The notes under the pieces: model-generated
The model's input: the letters and a program-made list of their open reading frames with translations, nothing else
What the model was told of the DNA's origin: nothing
The model's database searches: none
Program-made: the position numbers and the translations under genes
Source of the DNA: Betaproteobacteria bacterium SCN1
Lineage (GTDB): Bacteria > Pseudomonadota > Gammaproteobacteria > Burkholderiales > Thiobacillaceae
Direction of reading: 5' to 3'
NCBI GenBank assembly: GCA_008923315.1
Contig: WBSF01000003.1
Location: 159,791 to 223,790 of the forward strand
Length of the DNA: 64,000 nt
Shown here: positions 18,817 through 27,132 of the stretch, one piece after another
How positions within the stretch are numbered: position 1 is the stretch's first letter
Layout of the letters: every line of letters begins with the position of its first letter

Positions 18817-18820
18817 TCTT
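18791..18820 (+). promoter_or_regulatory. ECF-type promoter of the sigma/anti-sigma operon
   Basis: TGGAATAA (18791-18798), 16 bases, then CGTCTT (18815-18820). Identical hexamers face the DsrE gene on the other strand. The expected start of transcription is only a few bases before the sigma ATG at 18831, so the mRNA would be nearly leaderless. Confidence 0.6.
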
Positions 18821-18830
18821 ACACTTCACC

Positions 18831-19382
18831 ATGATCAGACGCGTACTTTTTGGTCCCTTCCGTCCCGGCATCGAATCCCTGCGACCGGTGTTGTACCGGA
18901 TCGCCTATTCGTGGTGCCACGACCCCACCCTGGCCGACGATCTGGCGCAGGACACGCTTTCGAAAGCCTGGACGCAGTGCGCGCAACTGCGCGAAGCGTC
19001 GGCCATGAAGGCCTGGGCGGTGGCGATCATGCACCGCTGCTGGATGGACCATCTGCGCACGCGGCGCGACTTCGACAGCCTTGACGACTGGCAGGAGACG
19101 ATCGAATCCGCTTCGGACTCCCCCGAAACCTGTTGCGATCGCGAGCAGATCGTCGCCTGTGTCCGGGCCGCGGTCGCGCGTCTGCCCCTCGGTCAGCGTC
19201 AGGTGCTGACTTTGGTCGATCTCGAAGAGTTCGGTTATGCCGAGGTCGCGAGAATCCTGGATATCCCGGTGGGTACCGTGATGAGCCGGCTGTCGCGCGC
19301 GCGCGCCGGACTCAGGGCCATACTCGACCGCGCGATGCGGCAGCAGACGGCCGATCGCCCCGCTTTGAGGAGGGTGAAATGA
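18831..19382 (+). CDS. ECF (extracytoplasmic function) RNA polymerase sigma factor
   Basis: This 183-residue group 4 sigma factor starts MIRRVLFGPFRPGIESLRPV. Region 2 is LYRIAYSWCHDPTLADDLAQ with DTLSKAWTQ (residues 21-49). Region 4 is LPLGQRQVLTLVDLEEFGYA with EVARILDIPVGTVMSRLSRA (118-158). It recognises -35/-10 promoters once freed from its anti-sigma factor. The next gene overlaps it (ATGA at 19379-19382) and encodes that anti-sigma. The paired TGGAATAA/CGTCTT motifs around 18742-18820 suggest it drives itself and the divergent DsrE gene. Its Cys-rich character (C29, C50, C70, C101, C102, C110) is notable. Confidence 0.9.
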   Translation: MIRRVLFGPFRPGIESLRPVLYRIAYSWCHDPTLADDLAQDTLSKAWTQCAQLREASAMKAWAVAIMHRCWMDHLRTRRDFDSLDDWQETIESASDSPETCCDREQIVACVRAAVARLPLGQRQVLTLVDLEEFGYAEVARILDIPVGTVMSRLSRARAGLRAILDRAMRQQTADRPALRRVK

Positions 19383-20107
19383 ATCCCAGCGTATCCGACG
19401 AGACCCTGCATGCCTTTGTCGACGGCGAGCTCGACGTTGCGGACCGCGAGGTTCTGACTGCGCGGATGCAGACCGATACCGAACTCGCACGGCGTGTGTG
19501 CGCCGTCCGTACGTTGCGCGACATGGTCAAACTGGCCTATGCCGAGCCGCCGGCCGCGGCGCCACAGCATACGGTGCGTCTGCGCGAACGCATTGTGCGG
19601 CGTTGCGCGCTGGGTTGTTTTGTCCTGTTCGCGGGGCTGATCGTCGGCTGGATGCTGCGTGGCATGGAGAGCCCGGTCATGGCGACCCTGGCGCCGGTCC
19701 TGCACGACACGGCCTTGCAGCCCGTGAGTCTGGCGCGCGAGCCGGATCCCAATCGGATTCTGCTGCATCTGGACAGCAGCAAACCCGAGCGCATGCAGGG
19801 CGCGCTCGATCAGGCGGATCGTCTGCTTACCGAGGCGGATCGCAAGGGCAGGCCGATGCAGCTGGAGATCGTCGCCAACAGCTATGGGCTGGATCTGTTG
19901 CGAGCCGGCAATCCCTACGCCGAACGCATCGAGCGCATCGGGCGTCGCCACGCCAACGTGCAGTGGGTGGCATGCAGCCAGACCATCGCGCGTCTGAACA
20001 GTCAGGGACAGACGGTCACGCTGCTGCCGGCAGCACGGACCGCGCCGACCGCCATTGGCGAGATCGTCACCCGTCTGCAGCAAGGATGGACGTATATACG
20101 TGTCTAG
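19379..20107 (+). CDS. transmembrane anti-sigma factor with periplasmic DsrE-like domain
   Basis: This 242-residue protein has three parts. Residues 1-57 (SDETLHAFVDGELDVADREV, then ARRVCAVRTLRDMVKLAYAE) form a cytoplasmic anti-sigma helical domain without the zinc HxxxCxxC motif. Residues 76-95 (CALGCFVLFAGLIVGWML) are a single membrane span. Residues 126-242 form a DsrE-like domain that can be aligned along its length with the secreted DsrE protein at 18234: ILLHLDSSKPERM, IVANSYGLDLLRAGNPYAER, a Cys199 in VQWVACSQTIARLNSQ, and PTAIGEIVTRLQQGWTYIRV. It is coupled to the sigma gene by an ATGA overlap. A signal-sensing role for the DsrE part is inference. Confidence 0.82.
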   Translation: MNPSVSDETLHAFVDGELDVADREVLTARMQTDTELARRVCAVRTLRDMVKLAYAEPPAAAPQHTVRLRERIVRRCALGCFVLFAGLIVGWMLRGMESPVMATLAPVLHDTALQPVSLAREPDPNRILLHLDSSKPERMQGALDQADRLLTEADRKGRPMQLEIVANSYGLDLLRAGNPYAERIERIGRRHANVQWVACSQTIARLNSQGQTVTLLPAARTAPTAIGEIVTRLQQGWTYIRV

Positions 20108-20221
20108 CCCTTTTCCTGGCGCAGTCCGGGAAGCGCTTGTGGCAGGGCATGCCGGGGTATCGCCGCCCAGGCGCGGTCCCGGATGGCTGGCCGTGCCGAA
20201 AGCCGGTGCGGCCGGAGCTGG

Positions 20222-22045
20222 ATGAACCGTCTGATCCGAATCGGCAGGCGGTTCGCAGGAAGGCTTGCCGCGACCATCGCCATTCTGTTGGCGGTCTCTG
20301 CCCAGGGTGCGCCGACCAATCGGCTGGCGGGCCATCCTTCGCCCTATCTGGCGCTGCACGGCAGCGACCCGGTCGCCTGGCAGACCTGGGATGCGGAAGC
20401 CGTTGCGCGGGCGCGTCGCGAGAACAAGCTGCTCTACGTATCCGTCGGGTATTTCGCCTGTCACTGGTGCCATGTGATGCAGCGCGAGAGTTACCGGAAT
20501 CCCGACATCGCCGCGATACTCAATCGCGATTTCATCCCGGTCAAGGTCGATCGCGAGCTGAACAGCGGACTCGATGAGGCGTTGCAGCAGTTCTCCGTGC
20601 GCCTGAACGGCGTGGCAGGGTGGCCGTTGAATGCGTTTGTCACGCCGGACGGTTACCCTGTGTTCGTCATGCTGTATGCGCCGCCGGACACCTTCCGGGA
20701 AGCGCTGAAACGGCTTGCCATCCGTTGGCGGCAAGATTCTGCCGACATTCAGCGGCTGGCGCGTCAGGCCGTGCCGCCGCCCTCGGCGCCCGAAACGCTG
20801 CGCTTGACGGCTGCCCGCCAGGCGCAGCGATGGGAAGCGTTCATGCGTGGCGTATGGCAAGAGGCCGATATGCTGCATGGGGGTTTTGGGCAGGTAAGCA
20901 AGTTTCCCATGGCGCCGCAACTCGATGCCCTGCTCGAACGGCAGCGGATCCGGCCCGATCCCAAGCTGGCGGATTTCCTGACACTCACCTTCGACCAGAT
21001 GGCGGCACTCGGACTGCGGGACCATATCGGGGGCGGCTTTTTTCGCTACACGGTGGATCCGGGATGGGAAACACCGCATTTCGAGAAGATGCTCTACGAT
21101 AACGCGCATCTCGCCATGCTCTACCTGCGTGCGGCGGCGGTGCTGAAACAGCCGCGCTACCAGGCGGTTGTGCGCGATACGTTCGATTTCATGCGCGATG
21201 TTCTGGGCGGGCCGCAGGGGGGACTGTATGCCAGCACGTCGGCCGTCGATGCCGACGGCCGTGAGGGTGCGGCGTATCTGTGGGAGCCGGCGGTCTTGCA
21301 GCGTAGCTTGTCGCCGGATGCCTGGGCTGCGGTCAACCGCGTTTGGCGGCTGGATGCACCGCGCCATTTCGAGGCCGGTTACCTGCCGGCCGAATACCGC
21401 ACCCCCAGTCCGGACGAGCGGCGTCTGCTCGATGCTGCCGCGCGTGTGCTGCGCCCTTTGCGGGCGACGCGCAGCGTGCCCGTCGACGACAAACAGAATG
21501 CCGGGCTGAACGGATTGGCCCTGTCCGCGTTCAGCCGGGCAGCCGCACTTGATCCGGGCTATCGGCGCGCTGCCGACCGGATCCAGGTCTTCCTGCTCAA
21601 ACGCATGATGCGGGACGACCGCCTCGTCAAGGCCGTTGCGCGCGGCAAGTCTCTGCCGGGTGCCGAGTTGGAGGACTACGCCTATGTGGTGCAAGGGCTG
21701 CTCGACCATGCGGAGGCGACAAAGGATGCCGCCTCGCGCGAAGCCGCCGTGAGGCTTGCCCGCACCGCCTGGCGGCTGTTCTGGAGCGAACGCGGCTGGC
21801 GGCACGAAGCGCAGCCCCTGCTGGCGACGATTGCGCCGGAGCCGGCATTGCAGGACGGCGCTCTGTATTCACCGTCCGATGTGCTGATCCGGGCGAGTCT
21901 GCATACGGGCGACGCGGCGCTGACGGCGTATGCGCGCCAGGCGCTGACCTGGCGCGTGCCGGATATGGCGCGCGATCCCTATGCGTGGCCTTCGCGCCTG
22001 CGCGTGCTCGATCGGGCCGTCGAGGCAGTCGCGACCCCGCAGTGA
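20222..22045 (+). CDS. exported DUF255 / thioredoxin-fold protein (YyaL-like)
   Basis: This 607-residue protein starts MNRLIRIGRRFAGRLAATIA with a Sec signal peptide ending near SAQGA. Next comes the DUF255 thioredoxin-like domain with NRLAGHPSPYLALHGSDPVA and the redox motif GYFACHWCHVM (Cys80, Cys83), GVAGWPLNAFVTPDG and HDQ-like GGFGQVSKFPMAPQL. The C-terminal half is an alpha/alpha toroid as in YyaL/SPATA20, with GGGFFRYTVDPGWETPHFEK and a NAGLNGLALSAFSRA block. Most family members are cytoplasmic; this one is predicted periplasmic. It lies 114 bases after the anti-sigma gene on the same strand and may belong to the same regulon. Confidence 0.85.
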   Translation: MNRLIRIGRRFAGRLAATIAILLAVSAQGAPTNRLAGHPSPYLALHGSDPVAWQTWDAEAVARARRENKLLYVSVGYFACHWCHVMQRESYRNPDIAAILNRDFIPVKVDRELNSGLDEALQQFSVRLNGVAGWPLNAFVTPDGYPVFVMLYAPPDTFREALKRLAIRWRQDSADIQRLARQAVPPPSAPETLRLTAARQAQRWEAFMRGVWQEADMLHGGFGQVSKFPMAPQLDALLERQRIRPDPKLADFLTLTFDQMAALGLRDHIGGGFFRYTVDPGWETPHFEKMLYDNAHLAMLYLRAAAVLKQPRYQAVVRDTFDFMRDVLGGPQGGLYASTSAVDADGREGAAYLWEPAVLQRSLSPDAWAAVNRVWRLDAPRHFEAGYLPAEYRTPSPDERRLLDAAARVLRPLRATRSVPVDDKQNAGLNGLALSAFSRAAALDPGYRRAADRIQVFLLKRMMRDDRLVKAVARGKSLPGAELEDYAYVVQGLLDHAEATKDAASREAAVRLARTAWRLFWSERGWRHEAQPLLATIAPEPALQDGALYSPSDVLIRASLHTGDAALTAYARQALTWRVPDMARDPYAWPSRLRVLDRAVEAVATPQ

Positions 22046-22080
22046 AGGGGTGAGGCAAGGGCGCTGCGGGGCTCCGCAGC

Positions 22081-23265
22081 TCAGTTGATTTCCGGGGTCT
22101 CGGACGCCGAGTCGGCGCGCTGCATCGGGCGGCGGCCGACGCGGATCGACAGTTTCATGACCTGCTGTTTGCGGGCGACGGTCAACTGCGCCGTCTCGCC
22201 CGGCTTGAGCTCTGCAATCAGGTTCAGCAGCGAAGACGAGTCCATGACCTTGCTGCCGTTCACCGCCAGCAGAATGTCGCCGGGATGTACGCCGCCCGCA
22301 TCGGCCGGGCCGCCTTTCAGTACGCCTGCGATCAATGCGCCATCCGCAGCGGCGAGATTGAACGATTCGGCCAGTTCGGGCGTGAGGTCCTGGACTTCGA
22401 TGCCGACCCAGCCGCGCGTGACGCTGCCCGATTTGATGATCTGCTCCATCACCTGGCGTGCAATGGAGACAGGGATGGCGAAACCGATGCCTTGCGATCC
22501 GCCTGTCCGGGAATAGATCGCGCTGTTCACGCCGACCAGATTGCCGGCCGCATCGACCAGGGCGCCACCGGAGTTGCCCGGATTGATCGCGGCGTCGGTC
22601 TGGATGAAGTTCTCGAACGTGTTGATGCCCAGATGCGTGCGGCCAAGCGCGCTGACGATGCCTGCGGTGACGGTCTGGCCGACGCCGAAAGGATTGCCCA
22701 CGGCCAGGACCCAGTCGCCGACCTTGAGGCTGTTGGGTTCCGCGAAGGTGATCGCGGGCAGATTGTTTGCATCGATCTTCAGCACGGCCAGGTCCGTTTC
22801 AGGATCGGCGCCGACCACGCGCGCCGGCAGAATCTTGCCGTCGGACAGTGCGACCTGGATTTCTTCCGCGGCTTCGACCACGTGCTGATTGGTCAGGATA
22901 TAGCCGTTCGGACTCACGATGACGCCCGAACCGAGGTTCGAGGCCTGACGGGGCCGCGGATCAAGCCGGTCGCCAAAGAAGTAGCGGAAGATGGGGTCCT
23001 GCAGCGCGGGATTGATCGTGCTGCGGATTTTTTGCTGCGTGAACACGTTCACCACGGCCGGAATCACTCTTTGCGCCGCCGGCGCAAACGATTCGCCGGT
23101 CGCCGGGGTGCCTGCCGGGGGCGTCGGCGTTACGGCCTGCCGGATGGTCAGGCTGCCCGGTTGCGTGCGCCATTGCAGAAAGTCCGGCTTGAACAGTGCG
23201 ATGACGAACAAAACCCCCAGCGCCACCGTGGTGGTCTGGGCAAACAGCAACCAGAGTTTGCGCAT
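22081..23265 (-). CDS. membrane-anchored HtrA/DegS-type serine protease
   Basis: This 394-residue trypsin-like periplasmic protease starts MRKLWLLFAQTTTVALGVLF, an N-terminal membrane anchor. The catalytic triad is His in ILTNQHVVEA, Asp in ETDLAVLKID and Ser in INPGNSGGALVD. One PDZ domain follows (VQDLTPELAESFNL to AGGVHPGDILLAVNGSKV). One PDZ plus an anchor is the DegS/AlgW layout, which triggers the RseA-type anti-sigma pathway, but in betaproteobacteria this gene is regularly upstream of petABC. It is divergent from petA. Confidence 0.9.
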   Translation of the reverse strand: MRKLWLLFAQTTTVALGVLFVIALFKPDFLQWRTQPGSLTIRQAVTPTPPAGTPATGESFAPAAQRVIPAVVNVFTQQKIRSTINPALQDPIFRYFFGDRLDPRPRQASNLGSGVIVSPNGYILTNQHVVEAAEEIQVALSDGKILPARVVGADPETDLAVLKIDANNLPAITFAEPNSLKVGDWVLAVGNPFGVGQTVTAGIVSALGRTHLGINTFENFIQTDAAINPGNSGGALVDAAGNLVGVNSAIYSRTGGSQGIGFAIPVSIARQVMEQIIKSGSVTRGWVGIEVQDLTPELAESFNLAAADGALIAGVLKGGPADAGGVHPGDILLAVNGSKVMDSSSLLNLIAELKPGETAQLTVARKQQVMKLSIRVGRRPMQRADSASETPEIN

Positions 23266-23373
23266 GTCGGAATGTTCTTTGCGGTATGGGGCGGTATTCG
23301 CCGCGGGGCAATTATAGCCCAGCGTCCGGGCCAATTCGGCTCGACAGGCTTCCGGAGAGCGGGACAAATTAGG

Positions 23374-23379
23374 TAGAAT
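23374..23379 (+). promoter_or_regulatory. -10 element of the petABC operon
   Basis: TAGAAT in the context AGGTAGAATTGC, about 40 bases before the petA start and just outside the divergent protease gene. The same -10 appears in the rpsT and rrn promoters of this window. The -35 (TTCCGG or TCCGGA around 23350) is poor. Confidence 0.4.
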
Positions 23380-23417
23380 TGCTCATTTATCGCAACACGT
23401 TCAGGTTAGGCAAACAC

Positions 23418-24023
23418 ATGAGCCAGGATGTCGAAGGGCAAAAAGTGAACGCGGGCAAGCGCAAGTTCCTGATTGCGGCGACCAGCGCGTTCGGCGGGGT
23501 CGCGGCGGCGGGGGTGGCAGTGCCGCTGGTGATGAGCATGCTGCCAAGTGCACGCGCCAAGGCGGCCGGCGCGCCGGTCGAGGTGGATATCAGCAAGGTC
23601 GAACCGGGTATGCTGCTGACCGCCGAATGGCGTGGCAAGCCGGTCTGGATCGTCAACCGCACCAAAGAAATGCTCGATATGCTGGGCAAGCACAACGATC
23701 ATCTGGTCGACCCCAACAGTGAGCAGCCGCAACAGCCTGCCTACTGCAAGAATCCCACCCGCTCCATCAAACCCGAGTTTCTCGTGGCCGTGGGCATCTG
23801 CACGCATCTGGGCTGCTCGCCCACCTACCGCAAGGACGTCGGCGCGGCCGATCTCGGCGCCGACTGGCCTGGTGGCTTCTTCTGTCCCTGCCACGGTTCG
23901 CGTTTCGATCTCGCCGCCCGCGTGTTCAAGGGTGTCCCGGCACCGACCAATCTGCTGGTGCCGCCCCATCAATACGTCAGCGACGCCAAGCTGCTGATCG
24001 GCGTAGACGCGAAAGGAGCCTGA
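23418..24023 (+). CDS. petA: ubiquinol-cytochrome c reductase, Rieske iron-sulfur subunit
   Basis: This 201-residue [2Fe-2S] subunit of complex III starts MSQDVEGQKVNAGKRKFLIA. A Tat-like KRKFLIAATSAFGGVAAAG signal anchor leads to the Rieske domain with GICTHLGCSPTY and GFFCPCHGSRFD, the two Cys-His pairs. I chose ATG 23418 rather than the earlier frame start at 23379. It is followed four bases later by petB. Confidence 0.96.
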   Translation: MSQDVEGQKVNAGKRKFLIAATSAFGGVAAAGVAVPLVMSMLPSARAKAAGAPVEVDISKVEPGMLLTAEWRGKPVWIVNRTKEMLDMLGKHNDHLVDPNSEQPQQPAYCKNPTRSIKPEFLVAVGICTHLGCSPTYRKDVGAADLGADWPGGFFCPCHGSRFDLAARVFKGVPAPTNLLVPPHQYVSDAKLLIGVDAKGA

Positions 24024-24027
24024 GCCA

Positions 24028-25263
24028 ATGTCTGCCATGCAAAAGCTGATGGGCTGGATCGACGACCGTCTCCCGCTCACCGCCACCTACAAGGCGCATC
24101 TCTCCGAGTACTACGCGCCCAAGAACTTCAACTTCTGGTATTTCTTCGGCTCGCTGGCCCTGCTGGTGCTGGTGATCCAGATCGTCACCGGCATCTTCCT
24201 CACCATGAACTACAAGCCGGATTCGGAGCTTGCCTTCGCATCCGTCGAGTACATCATGCGCGACGTCGAGTGGGGCTGGCTGATCCGCTACATGCACTCC
24301 ACCGGCGCCTCGATGTTCTTCGTCGTCGTCTACCTGCACATGTTCCGCGGCCTGATGTACGGTTCGTACCGCAAGCCGCGCGAACTGATCTGGATCTTCG
24401 GCGTCCTGATTTACCTGATGCTGATGGCCGAGGCTTTCCTGGGCTATCTGCTGCCCTGGGGCCAGATGTCCTTCTGGGGCGCCCAGGTGATCGTCAACCT
24501 GTTCGCCGCCGTGCCCGTGATCGGCGAGGATCTCTCGATCTGGATTCGTGGCGACTATGTCATTTCCGACGCGACGCTCAACCGCTTCTTTGCCTTCCAT
24601 GTGATTGCGCTTCCGCTGGTATTGATCGCACTGGTCGTGGTCCACCTGATCGCATTGCACGAAGTCGGTTCCAACAACCCGGACGGCATCGAGATCAAGA
24701 AGAAGAAAGATCCCAACACCGGCATTCCGCTTGATGGCATTCCCTTCCACCCCTATTACACGGTGAAGGATATCGTGGGTGTCATCGTCTTCCTGATGGT
24801 GTTTACGGCGATCGTGTTCTTTGCGCCGACCATGGGCGGCTATTTCCTCGAAGCCAACAACTTCATTCCGGCCGACCCGTTGAAGACCCCGCCGCATATC
24901 GCACCGCTGTGGTATTTCACGCCTTTCTACGCCATTCTGCGTGCGGTGCCGCCGATGTTCGGTTCGCAGTTCCCGGGCGTCGTGGCGATGGGTCTGTCGA
25001 TCGTGCTGCTGTTCTTCCTGCCCTGGCTCGACCGGAGCAAGGTGAAATCGATCCGTTACCGGGGGCCCATCTACAAGATTGCGCTGGCGCTCTTCATCGT
25101 GTCCTTCGTTGGCCTGGGCTACCTCGGCCTGTTGCCGGCGACCCCGATCGCGACCATCTTCGCCCAGGTGTTCTCGGTGATTTACTTCCTGTTTTTCCTG
25201 CTGATGCCCTGGTATACCTCGATTGACAAAACCAAACCGGAACCGGAAAGGGTGACTGGCTAA
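24028..25263 (+). CDS. petB: ubiquinol-cytochrome c reductase, cytochrome b subunit
   Basis: This 411-residue integral membrane subunit carries haems bL and bH. The haem-ligand histidines are in RYMHSTGASMFFVVVYLHMF and in FAFHVIALPLVLIALVVVHL. The quinol-site PEWY-type segment reads APLWYFTPFYAILRAVP. About eight to nine hydrophobic helices and full length. It sits between petA and petC, and the petC ATG directly follows its stop. Confidence 0.96.
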   Translation: MSAMQKLMGWIDDRLPLTATYKAHLSEYYAPKNFNFWYFFGSLALLVLVIQIVTGIFLTMNYKPDSELAFASVEYIMRDVEWGWLIRYMHSTGASMFFVVVYLHMFRGLMYGSYRKPRELIWIFGVLIYLMLMAEAFLGYLLPWGQMSFWGAQVIVNLFAAVPVIGEDLSIWIRGDYVISDATLNRFFAFHVIALPLVLIALVVVHLIALHEVGSNNPDGIEIKKKKDPNTGIPLDGIPFHPYYTVKDIVGVIVFLMVFTAIVFFAPTMGGYFLEANNFIPADPLKTPPHIAPLWYFTPFYAILRAVPPMFGSQFPGVVAMGLSIVLLFFLPWLDRSKVKSIRYRGPIYKIALALFIVSFVGLGYLGLLPATPIATIFAQVFSVIYFLFFLLMPWYTSIDKTKPEPERVTG

Positions 25264-25989
25264 ATGAAACGCGTGAAGACACTTCTCTTGCTGTTGTTGG
25301 CACTGCCGTTCGCCGCTGTTGCGAGCGAAGCGGACGTGCACCTGGACAAGGCGCCGGTCAACCTTTCCGATCACGAATCGCTGCAACGCGGCGCACGCGT
25401 GTTCGTAAACTTCTGTCTGAATTGCCATGGCGCAACGTCCATGCGCTATTCGCGCCTGCAGGACATCGGATTGACCGAAGACCAGATCAAGGACAACCTG
25501 CTGTTCGCAGCGGAAAAACCCGGCGAACTGATGAAGGTCGCCATGACCAAGGCGGAAGGCAAACTCTGGCTCGGCGCTGCGCCGCCCGACCTGAGCGTGA
25601 TTGCCCGTTCGCGCAGCGCAGACTGGCTCTATACCTATCTGCGCGGTTTCTATCTGGACCCGTCGCGGCCGACAGGGTGGAACAATACGGTATTCGACAA
25701 GGTCGGCATGCCGCATGTGCTGTGGAGCCTGCAAGGAGAAATGGCGCCCGTCTACAAGCAGGAAGGCGAGCATCAGGTCATCGAACGGCTTGAACTGGTC
25801 AAGCCCGGCAGCGTGACCCTGGCTGAATACGATGCCATGGTCGGCGACCTCGTCAACTATCTGGTCTGGATGGGCGAACCGGCGCAGGTACAGCGCAAGC
25901 AGATCGGCCTGATCGTCCTGGGCTTTCTCGCGGTCTTCTTCGTGGTGGCGTACTACCTGAAGAAAGAGTTCTGGAAAGACATCCACTGA
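25264..25989 (+). CDS. petC: ubiquinol-cytochrome c reductase, cytochrome c1 subunit
   Basis: This 241-residue subunit has a signal peptide (MKRVKTLLLLLLALPFAAVA). The haem site is NFCLNCHGATSMRYSR. WLYTYLRGFYLDPSRPTGWN and the distal Met region GMPHVLWSLQG follow. A C-terminal anchor IGLIVLGFLAVFFVVAYYLK ends the protein. It is last in petABC and is closed by a strong terminator. Confidence 0.96.
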   Translation: MKRVKTLLLLLLALPFAAVASEADVHLDKAPVNLSDHESLQRGARVFVNFCLNCHGATSMRYSRLQDIGLTEDQIKDNLLFAAEKPGELMKVAMTKAEGKLWLGAAPPDLSVIARSRSADWLYTYLRGFYLDPSRPTGWNNTVFDKVGMPHVLWSLQGEMAPVYKQEGEHQVIERLELVKPGSVTLAEYDAMVGDLVNYLVWMGEPAQVQRKQIGLIVLGFLAVFFVVAYYLKKEFWKDIH

Positions 25990-26004
25990 TCCGGTTATAA
26001 CGCT

Positions 26005-26043
26005 CGTCAACAGCCGGACCGGAGGTCCGGCTGTTGACGTTTT
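26005..26043 (+). terminator. rho-independent terminator after petABC
   Basis: A perfect 16-bp stem (26005-26020 with 26024-26039, loop GGA) is followed by TTTT at 26040-26043. It sits 15 bases after the petC stop. Confidence 0.92.
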
Positions 26044-26089
26044 GAGCCCGACATTACAAGCAGACGCAACACGAAAGGGAGTCCCCGAC

Positions 26090-26689
26090 ATGATGACCCT
26101 GTATTCCGGCAGCACCGATCCGTACAGCCATCGCTGCCGCATCGTCCTCTACGAAAAGGACATGGATTTCGAAGTCATCGATGTGGACATGCACAACAAG
26201 CCTGAGGAAATCGCCAGCATCAGCCCGACCGGCAAGATGCCCGTCCTCGTGGAGCGTGACCTCATCCTTACCGAGTCCAACATCATCAACGAATACATCG
26301 ACGAACGGTTTCCGCATCCGCAGCTGATGCCGCCCGATCCTGTGATGCGCGCGCGCGCGCGTCTGGTGCTGTTCAATTTCGAACAGGATCTGTTCTCCCA
26401 TGTGAATACGCTGGAACACTCTCTCAGCAAGGCATCCGACAAGGCCCGCGCGGAAATCCGCGACAGCCTGTCGCAGCTCACGCCGATCCTCTCCAAGCAG
26501 AAATTCCTCATGAACGACGAGTTTTCCATGCTCGACGTGGCCATCGCACCGCTGCTCTGGCGCCTGGAGCATTACAGCATCGATCTGCCGAAGATGGCGG
26601 CGCCTGTGCTGAAATACCGGGAGCGGCTGTTCAGCCGGCCGGCATTCATCAATGCGCTCACGCCCACCGAGAAGGCCCTGCGCAAGTAG
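26090..26689 (+). CDS. sspA: stringent starvation protein A
   Basis: This glutathione-S-transferase-fold protein binds RNA polymerase. It has 199 residues from ATG 26090 (MMTLYSGSTDPYSHRCRIVL). The thioredoxin-like N-terminal part has ISPTGKMPVLVERDL and LTESNIINEYIDERFPHPQL, and a helical C-terminal GST domain follows. The cysteine of GST enzymes is replaced by SHR, as in SspA. It is followed by sspB, the usual pair. Confidence 0.94.
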   Translation: MMTLYSGSTDPYSHRCRIVLYEKDMDFEVIDVDMHNKPEEIASISPTGKMPVLVERDLILTESNIINEYIDERFPHPQLMPPDPVMRARARLVLFNFEQDLFSHVNTLEHSLSKASDKARAEIRDSLSQLTPILSKQKFLMNDEFSMLDVAIAPLLWRLEHYSIDLPKMAAPVLKYRERLFSRPAFINALTPTEKALRK

Positions 26690-26699
26690 GCGCACGTAC

Positions 26700-27110
26700 G
26701 TGGCGGATATCTCGACCAAGCCTTATCTCATCCGCGCGCTCTACGAGTGGTGCGCGGATTCGGGCTATACGCCGCAAATCCTTGTCGCAGTCGATGCGCA
26801 TACGCGGGTGCCGGTCGCCTATATCAAGGACGGCCAGATTGTCCTCAATATCAGTGCCGGCGCCACGCGCGACCTGAAACTCGACAACGACTGGATCCAG
26901 TTTTCGGCGCGTTTCGGAGGGGTGTCTCACGAGATCGCGATTCCTGTGGAACGTGTGGCCGCGATCTTTGCACGCGAAAATGGCCAGGGGTTGCATTTCG
27001 AGCCCGAAGAAACCGGGCTGTCGCCAACCGACCCCGAACCGGCGTCGCCATCCTCGTCCAGCACTCCGGCGCCTACAAAGGGTCGGCCTGCACTGAAAGT
27101 CGTCAAATAG
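26700..27110 (+). CDS. sspB: ClpXP protease specificity-enhancing factor SspB
   Basis: This adaptor delivers ssrA-tagged and other substrates to ClpXP. It has 136 residues from GTG 26700 (ADISTKPYLIRALYEWCADS). The substrate-binding domain has PYLIRALYEWC, GATRDLKLDNDWIQFSARFG and PVERVAAIFARENGQGL. A Pro/Ser-rich linker ends in the ClpX-docking tail GRPALKVVK, identical in form to the E. coli XB motif. It begins 10 bases after sspA. Confidence 0.95.
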   Translation: MADISTKPYLIRALYEWCADSGYTPQILVAVDAHTRVPVAYIKDGQIVLNISAGATRDLKLDNDWIQFSARFGGVSHEIAIPVERVAAIFARENGQGLHFEPEETGLSPTDPEPASPSSSSTPAPTKGRPALKVVK

Positions 27111-27132
27111 GAAACGTGTGCCGTCTGGCGGC

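Noticed and set aside
19235..21805. An 856-residue minus-strand open frame opposite the anti-sigma and DUF255 genes
   Set aside because: The plus-strand genes carry clear domains and a coupled overlap; the minus frame has none.
22081..23265. That the DegS-like protease is the site-1 protease of the DsrE-anti-sigma factor
   Set aside because: It is close to the sigma locus, but its position upstream of petABC is conserved in betaproteobacteria without such a locus, so linkage is more likely chance. It stays an untested possibility.
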